64,000 nt of DNA from NCBI RefSeq assembly GCF_029948125.1, contig NZ_JASAMB010000010.1:222627-286626 (forward strand), read 5' to 3'. This document shows positions 41,983 to 53,026 of this stretch, one piece after another. This DNA comes from Catellatospora sp. KI3 (GTDB lineage: Bacteria > Actinomycetota > Actinomycetes > Mycobacteriales > Micromonosporaceae). Below the pieces are notes generated by a model, which ran no database searches, was not told the origin of the DNA, and worked only from the letters and a program-made list of their open reading frames with translations. How positions within the stretch are numbered: the stretch's first letter is position 1; each line of letters starts with the position of its first letter. The position numbers and the translations under genes were made by a program.

Positions 41983-42957
41983 TCAGAGGCGGGCGAACCA
42001 GTCGCGTACGGCGTCGACGCCGCCGCCGCCGAGGGCGGCCATCAGCGCCACCCGGGCCTTGACCGGGGACAGGCCGCGGGCGCCGATCGCGCCGATCCCG
42101 GCGGACAGGCCGATGCCGGGCGGCAGGTCGGTCAGGGCCGCAGGTCCGGTGCCGCTGCGCGAGGCGACCACCACCGGGATGTCCCAGCCGACGAGTTCGC
42201 TGACGGTGCTGAACAGGCCGACCGGGATGTTGCCCGCCCCGGTCCCGGCCAGCACCACGCCTCGGGCGCCGGCGTCGACGGCCGCGTTGAGCAGCCCAGG
42301 CTCCATCCCCGGGTACGTCGTGATCAGAGCCACGTCGGGTTCGGGGTCGCCGGACACGGCCGGGGGCCGGGGCGGCACCGGGTTGAGCAGCTCGACCTTG
42401 GCGCCGATGACCTGGCCGAGCGGCCCGGTCTGGCCGGAGCCGAACAGGGCCACCCGGTCGGCGTCGACGAGGGTCGCCAGGCGGGCGGTGTGCAGCTCGC
42501 CCGCCGCGCAGACGAGCACTCCGGCCCCGGTCAGCCCGGGTTCGGCGGCCGCGGTGAGCGCGTCGGCGAGGTTGCCGGGCGCGTCGGCGTCGGGGTCGTC
42601 CAGGCGCCGCTGGCCGCCGGTGAAGATGATCGGGCCGCGTTCGGCCGCCGGTCCGGCGAGCAGGTCCGCCAGGTAGGCGCTCTCTTCCAGGGTGTCCGGG
42701 CCGTGGGCGACGACGACGCCGTGGTAGCCGTCGTCGAGTAGCGCGCCGCGTACCCGGCGGGCCAGCGCCAGCATGGTGGTGGGGGAGATGTCCCAGCTCG
42801 GCTCGGCCATCACGTCCACCGGCGTGACGTGGACGCCCGCGGGGGCCGGGCCGGCCGCCTCCAGCAGCTCGTGGGCGCTGGCGACGGCCGGCCGCTCGCC
42901 GTGGTGGGTGTGGGCGTAGGTGTCCTTCAACGCCAGCAGCAGCAGCCGTGTGGTCAT
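41983..42957 (-). CDS. Asparaginase-fold protein with altered active site
   Basis: The 324-residue protein follows the L-asparaginase fold: GVVVAHGPDTLEESAYLADL, then GPIIFTGGQRRLDDPDADAP, then VVLAGTGAGNIPVGL. The canonical catalytic motifs are changed. The N-terminal TGGTI is absent (LLLLALKDTYAHTHHGERP instead), and HGTDT reads HGPDT, so both nucleophile threonines are missing. It may be inactive as an amidohydrolase or have a new role. AGGAG upstream fixes the start. It lies 49 bases downstream of geosmin synthase on the same strand and is probably co-transcribed. Confidence 0.75.
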   Translation of the reverse strand: MTTRLLLLALKDTYAHTHHGERPAVASAHELLEAAGPAPAGVHVTPVDVMAEPSWDISPTTMLALARRVRGALLDDGYHGVVVAHGPDTLEESAYLADLLAGPAAERGPIIFTGGQRRLDDPDADAPGNLADALTAAAEPGLTGAGVLVCAAGELHTARLATLVDADRVALFGSGQTGPLGQVIGAKVELLNPVPPRPPAVSGDPEPDVALITTYPGMEPGLLNAAVDAGARGVVLAGTGAGNIPVGLFSTVSELVGWDIPVVVASRSGTGPAALTDLPPGIGLSAGIGAIGARGLSPVKARVALMAALGGGGVDAVRDWFARL

Positions 42958-43006
42958 GTCAGAACTCCTATCGCGCCGTCCGCCACGTGGTCCACCCGGG
43001 GTCTGC

Positions 43007-45274
<2,268 letters not shown>

Positions 45275-45430
45275 TTACCGATAAAACGGACTTCTGGGTA
45301 GATGTCTCCTGGCGCTGATCGCCTGCCCGCCCAACGAACGACCCCGCGGCCGTGACACGGGCGACGATGCGGCCATGATGGACGCTCACCGTCCGAAATG
45401 GAAATCGCCAGCTCGCGCCCCCGAAGTGGA

Positions 45431-46261
45431 TCAGCCGAGGGCCTGCATGAGCGGGCTGTAGTGGATCGCACGGTCGCCGCGCGCCGGCCCGTACGCCATG
45501 ATCGTGCAGGTGAAGCGCTCGGCCAGGCCGTGCGCGGTGGCCCACTCGCGCAGGTGCGGGCGGCGCTCGTCGAAGTCGACCCGGACCCGCTCGTCGGTGC
45601 CGCCGACCGTCTCGGTGATCAGGGCCAGCGCGTCGGCGTCGGACCCGGCCACCACCGGGCCGACCATCAGCCGGTCGGTGTTGGGCCAGGCCCCCGCGAA
45701 CCCGGTGACCTCGCCGTCCCGCTCGATCACCCGCAGGCTGCTGCTGAACTCCGGAAGCAGGCGCATCACGCCGGTGCGCTCGGCACCCATGGCCCGGGTG
45801 TCCAGACGGGTGATCGCGGGAAGGTCGGCCGCGGTCGCCGCGCGGGACACCGTGGCGGCGGCCGCGTCGGCGCCCGGGTCGAAGACGCCGGCGTGCACGT
45901 GCCGCGTGCCCAGCGCGGTGAAGCCGAGCTTCTCGTAGAGCGGACGGCCCTGCGCGGTGGCGTCCAGGATGACCGTGGCCGTACCGGCCTGCGCCAGCGC
46001 GTGCTCCATCAACCGCCGGCCGAGGCCGCGCCCGCCCAGTCGGGCGGCGACCAGCACCATGCTGATCGCGGCCATGCCGCTGCCGTACCGGGTGAGGATC
46101 GTGGTGCCGACCAGCTCGCCGCCGTCGCGGATGCCGTAGACCTCGCCGACCGCGAACAGGAACCGCCACTTGCCCGGCTCGTCCAGCCAGTCCCGGTCGG
46201 CGGCCAGGGCCAGGCAGCCGGGCAGGTCGGCCAGGGTCAGGCGCACCACGTCGTAGCTCAC
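45431..46261 (-). CDS. GNAT-family acetyltransferase
   Basis: The 276-residue protein has an N-terminal GNAT fold. The acetyl-CoA motif reads ARLGGRGLGRRLMEHALAQA near residue 80, then LDATAQGRPLYEKLGF. The C-terminal half (SRAATAADLPAITRLDTRAM) looks like a second, degenerate GNAT-type domain. The start is GTG. The substrate is unknown. It is divergent from the MFS gene, and a palindromic site lies between them. Confidence 0.75.
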   Translation of the reverse strand: MSYDVVRLTLADLPGCLALAADRDWLDEPGKWRFLFAVGEVYGIRDGGELVGTTILTRYGSGMAAISMVLVAARLGGRGLGRRLMEHALAQAGTATVILDATAQGRPLYEKLGFTALGTRHVHAGVFDPGADAAAATVSRAATAADLPAITRLDTRAMGAERTGVMRLLPEFSSSLRVIERDGEVTGFAGAWPNTDRLMVGPVVAGSDADALALITETVGGTDERVRVDFDERRPHLREWATAHGLAERFTCTIMAYGPARGDRAIHYSPLMQALG

Positions 46262-46338
46262 CCGCGGATGTTTTCATCCCCGCCGCCTGGCCGTCATCTC
46301 TGTTTCCGGCGCCTGAGCTCCAGGTCACACCAGTTCCA

Positions 46339-46371
46339 ATTTACAAACCGTACGTACGTACTGTTAAATCG
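46339..46371. promoter_or_regulatory. Operator-like palindrome and promoter of the MFS gene
   Basis: CCGTACGTACGTAC contains overlapping GTACGTAC palindromes. It is framed by ATTTACA and TGTTAAAT, near-complements. TTAAAT (46364-46369) is a -10-like box 7 bases before the ATG at 46377. TetR-type repressors of exporters bind sites like this, but no regulator gene is adjacent. Confidence 0.45.
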
Positions 46372-46376
46372 GCGGC

Positions 46377-47588
46377 ATGATCCAGAGACTGCTGCCGCCG
46401 CCGGGACCTGCCCGCACGCTGAACCTCGTCACGCTGATCAACACGGCGGGCAACGGGCTCTGGCTCACTGTCAACGTCCTCTACCTCACCCGCGTCGTCG
46501 GCTTCAGCCCGCGCGAGGTCGGGTTCGGGCTCACCGCCGCCACCGCCGTCTGCGTCCTGGCCAGCACCCCCATGGGCTACCTGGCCGACCGCTTCGGCCC
46601 GCGCCGCATGCAGATCGCCTGCTTCGCGGCGCTGTCGCTGCTCACCGCCGCGATGCTGCCGGTACGCACGTTCGGCGCCTTCGTCGCGGTCGCGGCGCTG
46701 ACCGCGCTGGCCGACGCCGGGCAGCGCGGCGCCCGGGGCGCCCTCATCGCTGGCGTCATCCCCGCCGACCAGCGGGTACGCGCCCGCGCCTACCTGCGCG
46801 CCACCACCAACGTCGGCATCTCGGTCGGGGCGGCGCTGGCCGGGGTCGCCCTCGCCGCGGACACGCCGACGGCGTACCGGCTGGTGATCGTCGGCAACGC
46901 GGTCAGTTTCGCCGCCGCCGCCCTGGTCGGCACCCGCCTGCCTGCCGTGGCGCCGGTGCCCGCCGGGCACGGCCCCCGCCTGGTCGCCCTGCGCGACCGG
47001 CCCTACCTGGCCTTCGTCGCCCTGGACGGGCTGATGTCGATGCACTTCGACATCCTCAACGTGGTCCTGCCGCTGTGGATCGTCACGCACACCGACGCGC
47101 CCGCCTGGCTCGCCGCGGTGCTGCTGCTGGTCAACACCACCATGGTGGTCGCCTGGCAGGTCCGCGCCGCCCGGGGCACCGAGCAGCTCGACGGCGCCGC
47201 CCGCGCCACCCGCAGCGCCGGCCTGTTCGTCGGCGGCGCCTGCCTCATCTTCGCCGCCAGCGCCGCAGCCCCGACCTGGGCCGCGGTCGCCCTGCTCATC
47301 GCCGGGGCGCTGGTGCACGTCGTCGGCGAGCTGCGCCAGTCGGCGGGCGGCTGGGGCATCTCGTTCGGTCTGGCCCCGGCCCACGCGCAGGGGCAGTACC
47401 AGGCGACCTACAGCATGGGCGCGCAGTTCGGCCGGATGCTCGCCCCGGCGCTGCTGACCTGGCTGGTGCTCGACCACGGCGTCGCCGGCTGGGCGGTCCT
47501 GGCGGTGCTGTTCGCCACCCTCGCCGCCGCCGTCCCACCGGTGGTGAGCTGGGCGGCCACCCGCCGGGCCGTCGCCGCCCCCGCCTAG
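46377..47588 (+). CDS. MFS exporter
   Basis: The 403-residue transporter has about 12 membrane helices. The loop 2-3 motif GYLADRFGPRRM (residues about 65-76) and ADAGQRGARGALIAGVIP mark the drug-export branch of the major facilitator superfamily. The substrate is unknown. Its promoter appears leaderless and carries a palindromic operator. A family B palindrome 4 bases downstream probably ends the transcript. Confidence 0.8.
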   Translation: MIQRLLPPPGPARTLNLVTLINTAGNGLWLTVNVLYLTRVVGFSPREVGFGLTAATAVCVLASTPMGYLADRFGPRRMQIACFAALSLLTAAMLPVRTFGAFVAVAALTALADAGQRGARGALIAGVIPADQRVRARAYLRATTNVGISVGAALAGVALAADTPTAYRLVIVGNAVSFAAAALVGTRLPAVAPVPAGHGPRLVALRDRPYLAFVALDGLMSMHFDILNVVLPLWIVTHTDAPAWLAAVLLLVNTTMVVAWQVRAARGTEQLDGAARATRSAGLFVGGACLIFAASAAAPTWAAVALLIAGALVHVVGELRQSAGGWGISFGLAPAHAQGQYQATYSMGAQFGRMLAPALLTWLVLDHGVAGWAVLAVLFATLAAAVPPVVSWAATRRAVAAPA

Positions 47589-47591
47589 TCC

Positions 47592-47644
47592 GAAAGGAAG
47601 GGACCCTTCTTATCGCTTTCCGTAGCAGAAGGGCCCCTTCTTAA
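47592..47644. repeat. Family B palindrome, copy 2, likely bidirectional terminator
   Basis: GAAGGGACCCTTC and GAAGGGCCCCTTC flank TTATCGCTTTCCGTAGCA. It separates the convergent MFS and fucosidase genes, fitting a terminator role. Confidence 0.85.
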
Positions 47645-47653
47645 CGGCGTGCG

Positions 47654-48922
47654 TCAGTTGCGGCCTTGGCCGTCGTAGAGGTCGAGGTCGGCGGCGAGTT
47701 CCACTGCGATGACCGTGGCGTGGGGGTCCACATCAGCCTCGGACGGGGCGTCGATCCAGGTCACGCCGGGTACCTCGCCGTGGCCGCCGGTCACCCGGTG
47801 CCCCAGCTCCGCCCCGGTCCCCAGCACGTACGCCCGCTTCACCGCCGTACGCAGGCCCTTTACCGCCAGCTCGCCGGGGGAGCCGAAGCAGATCAGGTAC
47901 AGCGTGCGGCCGTCGGCCGAACGGGTGCTCGGGCCGTAGTGGTGCCCGGCCGGCAGCCCGGCGACCGTGCCCCACACCGCGTCGGCGTGCCGGGCGATCC
48001 AGGCGCCCAGGCCCTCCAGCCGCTCCACCTGCTCCGGCGGGATCACCCCGGCCGCCGTCGGACCCACGTCCAGCAGCAGGTTCCCGCCCAGCCCGATCGT
48101 CTCGGCGAAGTAGCGCACCAGCTGCCCGACCGACTTGAAGTTGGTGTCGGAGTGCCGGAAACCCCAGCTGTCGTTGACGGTCAGGCACAGCTCCCACGGG
48201 CCGTCCGGCGCCCGCATCGGCAGCCCCTGCTCCGGGGTCGCGTAGTCGCCGTAGGACAGCATCCGCGCGTTGAGCACCGTACGCGGGTCGGCCGTCAGGA
48301 TCCGCTCGGCCAGCGGGGCCAGCCGCCACTGCTGCTCGCTGCGCTCCCACTCGCCGTCGAACCACAGCAGGTCGGGGTGGAACCGGTCGACCAGCTCGCC
48401 GACCTGCGCGTCCCGGTAGTCCAGGTACCGCTGCCAGGCCTGCTCGTCGTCGGGGGCGCCGTCCTGCGGGGCCACCCAGCGGCTCTCGTTCACCCACGGC
48501 GCCCGCCCCTGCGAGCGCACCGACGGGTAGAGCGGGTGGTTCCAGTCCGAGTGCGAGTAGTAGAAGCCGACCTTGAGGCCGTGCTCGCGCAGCGCCTCGG
48601 CGTACGGCCCGAGCAGGTCGCGCCCCGCCGGGGTGTGCCGGACGACGTTCAGGTCGCCGTGCCCGGTGTCCCACAGCGCGACGCCGTCGTGGTGGCGGGA
48701 GGTGAGCACCGCGTAACGGGCGCCGACCCGCGCGAACAGCTCCGCCCACGCCCTCGGGTCGTACCCGGCGGCGGTGAACCCGGCGGTCTGGCGCATGTAC
48801 TGCTCGTGGGGCACGTCGCCGGCGTAGAAGGCCCACGACTCCAGCGTGCCGTCGACGGCGTAGATCCCCCAGTGGATGAAGATGCCGAGCTTGGCCTCGG
48901 TGAACCACGGCTGCATCGCCAC
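47654..48922 (-). CDS. Alpha-L-fucosidase, glycoside hydrolase family 29
   Basis: The 422-residue enzyme has the GH29 opening WFTEAKLGIFIHWGIYAV, TSRHHDGVALWDTGH, GFYYSHSDWNHP and the nucleophile region LLWFDGEWERSE. GGNLLLDVGPTAAGVIPPEQ closes the barrel. There is no signal peptide, so it would act on imported fuco-oligosaccharides. The GTG start lies 10 bases past a GGAG. The divergent AraC gene probably regulates it in response to the sugar. Confidence 0.9.
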   Translation of the reverse strand: MAMQPWFTEAKLGIFIHWGIYAVDGTLESWAFYAGDVPHEQYMRQTAGFTAAGYDPRAWAELFARVGARYAVLTSRHHDGVALWDTGHGDLNVVRHTPAGRDLLGPYAEALREHGLKVGFYYSHSDWNHPLYPSVRSQGRAPWVNESRWVAPQDGAPDDEQAWQRYLDYRDAQVGELVDRFHPDLLWFDGEWERSEQQWRLAPLAERILTADPRTVLNARMLSYGDYATPEQGLPMRAPDGPWELCLTVNDSWGFRHSDTNFKSVGQLVRYFAETIGLGGNLLLDVGPTAAGVIPPEQVERLEGLGAWIARHADAVWGTVAGLPAGHHYGPSTRSADGRTLYLICFGSPGELAVKGLRTAVKRAYVLGTGAELGHRVTGGHGEVPGVTWIDAPSEADVDPHATVIAVELAADLDLYDGQGRN

Positions 48923-49019
48923 GTTGACGTGTCTCCAGGTGTGTTGCCGGTGGTCGGTGACGTGGAGAGGCTATGCGGCCGCAGCGCCGCCGAGCGTGGG
49001 TCGTAATCACCACTGCTGG

Positions 49020-49025
49020 TAGATT
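49020..49025 (+). promoter_or_regulatory. Leaderless -10 box of the AraC gene
   Basis: TAGATT stands 6 bases before the ATG at 49032, with no ribosome-binding site between them. Confidence 0.5.
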
Positions 49026-49031
49026 TTCACC

Positions 49032-49895
49032 ATGCCGGACCTGGAACCGGGCGGTGCCCGGGTGCGGCTCCGGCTGCACGAGCCGCCGCGCGTGGTCAAC
49101 ATCGGCGTCGGCGTGCACGGGGTCGGCAGCGTACGCGACGTGTTCCTGCTGCCGGACCTGTGGCAGCTGCACCTGTACGGCTACCACGGCGAGCTCACCC
49201 TCGGCGGGCTGACCCACGAGATCCGCCCCGGTCACGTCAGCCTCATCCCGCCGGGGCACGAGGTCGCCTTCCGCTACCGGGGACGGTCCGAGCACCTGTA
49301 TGCCCACCTGCGGCTGCCGCTCGGGGGCCCGGCGCTGTCCGTACCGGTGATGCAGGACGCCGCCGACCGGACCCCGGCGCTGCGCGACCTGTTCAGCCAG
49401 GCCCTGGCCGTCGCGCCGCGCGACGGCGCGCACGCCGACGCCGAGGTGTGGGCGCTGCTGTGGCGGATCGGCCGGCTGCCCGGCCCGGCGGCGGCCGCGC
49501 CCGGCGGCCCGCATCCCGCGGTGGCCGCCGCGACCGCCCACATCGAGCTGCACCTGGCCGAACCGCTGACGGTGCCGGAGATCGCCCGGCACGCCGGCGT
49601 CTCGCACAACCACCTGACCAGGCTTTTTCGAGCGGAAACCGGCGACACCGTGGTGGCGTACCTGCGCCGCCGCCGCCTGACCCGCGCCGAACACCTGCTC
49701 CGCCGCTCCACCCTCTCCATCGCCGCCATCGCCGCCCTGGTCGGCCTCCCCGACCTCCAGGCCTTCAACAAAGCCTGCCGCCGCGAACTCGGCGCCTCCC
49801 CCCGCACCCTCCGCCCCCCACCCCCACCCCCACCCCCACCCCCACCCCCACCCCCACCCCCACCTCTGCCGCTGCCTCTGCCTCTGCTCCGTTGA
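49032..49895 (+). CDS. AraC-family regulator of the fucosidase, with poly-proline tail
   Basis: The 287-residue protein has an N-terminal cupin-like sugar-sensing domain (LYGYHGELTLGGLTHEIRPG). The C-terminal AraC double HTH reads LTVPEIARHAGVSHNHLTRL and STLSIAAIAALVGLPDLQAF. The last ~30 residues are almost pure proline, encoded by a CCCCCA hexamer tract, then Pro/Leu. The stop codon (49893-49895) lies in the first bases of the left inverted repeat of the 1.05-kb element. It is probably a fucosidase activator; the tail looks acquired. Confidence 0.85.
   Translation: MPDLEPGGARVRLRLHEPPRVVNIGVGVHGVGSVRDVFLLPDLWQLHLYGYHGELTLGGLTHEIRPGHVSLIPPGHEVAFRYRGRSEHLYAHLRLPLGGPALSVPVMQDAADRTPALRDLFSQALAVAPRDGAHADAEVWALLWRIGRLPGPAAAAPGGPHPAVAAATAHIELHLAEPLTVPEIARHAGVSHNHLTRLFRAETGDTVVAYLRRRRLTRAEHLLRRSTLSIAAIAALVGLPDLQAFNKACRRELGASPRTLRPPPPPPPPPPPPPPPPPLPLPLPLLR
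49808..49864 (+). repeat. CCCCCA hexanucleotide microsatellite inside the AraC gene
   Basis: About eight tandem CCCCCA units encode a proline run. Changes by whole hexamers keep the frame, so length could vary without loss of the stop. Confidence 0.8.
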
Positions 49896-50936
49896 TCATG
49901 AACTTATGGACGTGTTCGACGGCGTGTCCCCACCCCAGCACCGTGATCACCAGCGGCTCGCGCAACAGACCGCCCCCGGGCGCCGCGAGCGCCAGCGGTC
50001 CGGCGCCTCGGCCCAACCCGGATGCTGCGATCACCTGCGGTTCCGCGCTGCGGTCCGCCTCCGGGTGGCGCGATCACCTGCGGTTCCGCGCTGCGGTCCG
50101 CCTCCGGGTGGCGCGATCACCTGCGGTTCCGCGCTGCGGTCCGCCTCCGGGTGGCGCGATCACCTGCGGTTCCGCGCTGCGGTCCGCCTCCGGGTGGCGC
50201 GATCACCTGCGGTTCCGCGCTGCGGTCCGGCTCCGGGTGGCGCGATCACCTGCGGTTCCGCGCTGCGGTCCGCCTCCGGGTGGCGCGATCACCTGCGGTT
50301 CCGCGCCGCGGTCCGCCCCTGGGTGTCGCGATCGTCAGCGTTCCGCGCCGCGATCCGATCCGGGTGCCGGTTCCCGGCTCGCCCCCGATGCCGAGATCCT
50401 GACTGCGGCTCCTGCCCCGGTCGCTGGCTCCGGCCTCTGATCTTCGGCCTCCGGTTCGATGATCGACGCCGGCGGTCAGAACGCAAGCTTGAGGGCCACA
50501 AAGTGACCGCAAGCGCCGATCTGTGGTGGGCCGCTGTCGAAGATCGCGATCGATGGTCAGAACACTGCGTGGCCGACCTGCCGAAACCTCTCTTCTGCCC
50601 ATTGGCGACGATCATCGGCGACGGCGGTGTTGAAGATCGCGATCTCGGAGCACAACGCTGCAGGCCCCTGCCACTGAAGTCCACCTTCCCGCCGCCGCTG
50701 CCGGTGGCGACCGCCGTCGACGATCACCACCGCCTGCTGCCTCAAAGTCACTCCCTGCGGTCGGAATGACCGGCGAGCTGGCCCCTTTGTCCACCGACAG
50801 CGATCTTGCGGTGACGGCCAGCCGGAGATCGCGGTTTCCGGTGCGGCCAGATCAGGCGAGGTCCCGTCGCGGGTGAGGTGATCACGGTCCCGAGGTGGGG
50901 ACACGCCGTCGAACACGTCCATAAGTTCATGATCAA
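49892..50936. mobile_element. 1.05-kb non-coding element bounded by 59-bp inverted repeats
   Basis: Arms 49892-49950 and 50878-50936 start TTGATCATGAACTTATGG and match at 56 of 59 positions as inverted copies. The interior holds a 43-bp minisatellite (50029-50371) and family C-like GATC repeats (50456-50640). No transposase or other convincing coding frame is present; open frames in the minisatellite exist in all phases. It fills the whole AraC-LysM gap, abutting the AraC stop. It looks like a non-autonomous (MITE-like) or composite element. Confidence 0.6.
50029..50371. repeat. 43-bp minisatellite, seven units plus a degenerate eighth
   Basis: Units start with GATCACCTGCGG at 50029, 50072, 50115, 50158, 50201, 50244 and 50287. 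A diverged unit begins at 50330. The first six are nearly identical. The period is not a multiple of three, arguing against coding. Confidence 0.9.
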
Positions 50937-50998
50937 CCGGATGTCGGGGTGGGGGCGGGGTGGGGGTCCTAGACTGGGCGCGGAGGGGGTGGTTCGCC

Positions 50999-51676
50999 AT
51001 GCCCATCAAGCGCTGGCACAACGTGCGGACCGGGCCGACGGGGGAGAAGATCCTGTCGATCTTCGAGAAGTACTATCCGAAGAAGCGCGATCTGTGCGTC
51101 AGCTCCGGCATGGAGGGCGATCATGGCGGCTCCAGCCACCACTACGGGCTGAGCCATCAGGGCTCGCCGACGGCGGCGGTCGACTTCGGGGTGGGCGCGC
51201 AGGCGGCGGCGGGCCGCGACCTGGCCAAGTGGATCGAGGACGAGTTCCACGACCAGTGCGTCGAGCTGATCCACACGACGCCGTTCGCCGACGACGACGG
51301 TTTCTATGTCAAGAACGGCGAACGGATCTCCTCGTACGGCGCCGCCACCGACGCCGCGCACGCCGACCACGTACACCTGGCGATGTCGGCGGCGCAGGCC
51401 GACGAGGTGCTGGCCCGGTTGGAGCGCAAGTACGGGGACCAGGTCAAGGGCACCCGGGCTCGGCGCACCACCACCGCCAAGAAGACGACCGCGAGGAAGG
51501 CGCCCGCGAAGAAGGCGGCGGGCGCGGCCAGCAAGCGCTACACCGTCAAGGCGGGTGACACCCTCACCGCGATCGCGAACCGCTTCGGGACCACGGTGCT
51601 GGAGCTGTGCCGCCTCAACCCGCGGATCACCGACCCCGACCGCATCGAGATCGGCTGGCGCCTGCGCATCACCTGA
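50999..51676 (+). CDS. Peptidase-like (M15-type metal site) protein with LysM domain
   Basis: The 225-residue protein has an N-terminal domain with metal-ligand-like residues in SSHHYGLSHQGSPTAAVDFG and HADHVHLAM (H, D, HxH), as in D,D-peptidase/M15 folds. A Lys/Ala/Thr-rich linker (about 155-178) follows, then a LysM domain (YTVKAGDTLTAIANRFGTTV). No signal peptide is seen, which is odd for a wall-binding protein. GGAGGGGG eight bases before 50999 fixes the start, and TAGACT (50970-50975) may be the -10. Confidence 0.65.
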   Translation: MPIKRWHNVRTGPTGEKILSIFEKYYPKKRDLCVSSGMEGDHGGSSHHYGLSHQGSPTAAVDFGVGAQAAAGRDLAKWIEDEFHDQCVELIHTTPFADDDGFYVKNGERISSYGAATDAAHADHVHLAMSAAQADEVLARLERKYGDQVKGTRARRTTTAKKTTARKAPAKKAAGAASKRYTVKAGDTLTAIANRFGTTVLELCRLNPRITDPDRIEIGWRLRIT

Positions 51677-51693
51677 CGGCATCGGTACACCTG

Positions 51694-51745
51694 TTGGGAA
51701 GGGTCCCTTCTTCTACGCAAAGCGATAAGAAGGGACCCTTCCTTA
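51694..51745. repeat. Family B palindrome, copy 3 (opposite orientation)
   Basis: GAAGGGTCCCTTC and GAAGGGACCCTTC flank TTCTACGCAAAGCGATAA. It lies between the convergent LysM and antiporter genes, fitting a terminator. Confidence 0.85.
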
Positions 51746-51780
51746 CCTCCGGGGCGGTGGGGTGCGGCGGAGGGGGCGGG

Positions 51781-53016
51781 TCAGGGGGAGGTGGCGGGGT
51801 GGTGCGTGGGGGTGTGGAGGGGCAGGGCGGGGGATTCCGCCGCGGGTTCGGCGGCCGGGCGGCGGCGCTGGGCCAGGCGGCGGACCAGCGGTTCGATGCC
51901 GCGGGCGATCAGCGGGCCGAGGACGGCGAGGATCAGCACGTACGCCGCCGCGAGCGGACCGAGCCGCGGGTTGATGCCCGCCGCGACGGCCAGACCCGCG
52001 ATGACGATGTTGAACTCGCCCCGGGGCAGCAGCGCCACCCCGGCCCGCAGCCGGCCCGCCGCGTGGATGCCCGCCCGGCGCGCCGCCCACCAGCCGGTGG
52101 CCAGCTTGGTGGCGATACCGGCCAGCGCCAGCAGCAGCGCGATGCCGATGACCGGCGGCAGCTGCGCCGGGTCGGTCTGCAGCCCGAAGAAGACGAAGAA
52201 GACCGCGGCGAACAGGTCCCGCAGCGGCGTCAGCAGCTCCCGGGCGGTGTGCGCGAGCGGCCCCGACAGCGCGATGCCGACCAGGAACGCGCCGACCGCC
52301 GCCGACACCTGCAGCTGCTGGGCGACCCCGGCGACCACGATGGTCAGGCCGAGGACCTTCAGCAGCAGCACCTCCTCGCTGGGGGAGTGGACGAACTTCT
52401 CCACCCATTTGCCGAACTTCAGCGCCACCACGAGGATCACCGTGATCGTGGCGGCGGCGATGCCGAGCGTGGTCAGGCCGGCCACGAAGCCGACCCCGGC
52501 CAGCATGGCGGTGAGGATCGGCAGGTAGACGGCCATCGTCAGGTCTTCGAAGACCAGCAGCGACAGCACCACCGGCACCTCGCGGTTGCCGAGCCAGTTC
52601 AGGTCGGCCAGCACCTTGGCGGTGATGCCGGACGAGGTGACGTACGTGATGCCGCCCAGTGCGACCGCGGCGACCGGGCCCCAGCCCAGCACCAGCGCGG
52701 TGATGACGCCCGGGGCGCTGTTGAGGACCAGGTCGACCAGGCCCGCCGGGGCGTTGTGCCGCAGCGTGCCGACCAGTTCGGGGGCCGTGTACTCCAGGCC
52801 CAGGGTGAACAGCAGCAGGATGACGCCGATCTCGGCGCCGGTGGCGGTGAACTCCTCGGTGGAGACGAGCGGCAGTAGGCCGCCCTTGCCGAACGCCAGT
52901 CCGGCCAGCAGGTACAGCGGGATCGGAGAGATGCCGAAGCGCACGGACAGTGCGCCGAGCAGGCCCAGGGCGAGGATGACCGCCCCGATCTCGATCAGGG
53001 TGACGGCTCCGTGCAC
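51781..53016 (-). CDS. CPA2-type cation/proton antiporter (KhtU-like)
   Basis: The 411-residue membrane protein has about 12 helices. CPA2 features include LLLFTLGLEYTAPELVG, TYVTSSGITAKVLADL, VLSLLVFEDLTMAV (with conserved ED) and AVGAFLVGIALSG. The soluble TrkA-C-type partner gene lies just upstream (10-base gap), as in the Bacillus khtT-khtU K+(NH4+)/H+ antiporter. It probably protects against alkaline or high-cation stress. The C-terminus is low-complexity Pro/Ala/His. Confidence 0.85.
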   Translation of the reverse strand: MHGAVTLIEIGAVILALGLLGALSVRFGISPIPLYLLAGLAFGKGGLLPLVSTEEFTATGAEIGVILLLFTLGLEYTAPELVGTLRHNAPAGLVDLVLNSAPGVITALVLGWGPVAAVALGGITYVTSSGITAKVLADLNWLGNREVPVVLSLLVFEDLTMAVYLPILTAMLAGVGFVAGLTTLGIAAATITVILVVALKFGKWVEKFVHSPSEEVLLLKVLGLTIVVAGVAQQLQVSAAVGAFLVGIALSGPLAHTARELLTPLRDLFAAVFFVFFGLQTDPAQLPPVIGIALLLALAGIATKLATGWWAARRAGIHAAGRLRAGVALLPRGEFNIVIAGLAVAAGINPRLGPLAAAYVLILAVLGPLIARGIEPLVRRLAQRRRPAAEPAAESPALPLHTPTHHPATSP

Positions 53017-53026
53017 GGGCGCCCCC

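Noticed and set aside
50029..50371. Possible CRISPR array
   Set aside because: Units are head-to-tail without variable spacers and there are no cas genes.
50022..50769. Open frames of 126-287 codons across the minisatellite
   Set aside because: The 43-bp period keeps all phases open, and the products are only repeat translations without a start signal or domain.
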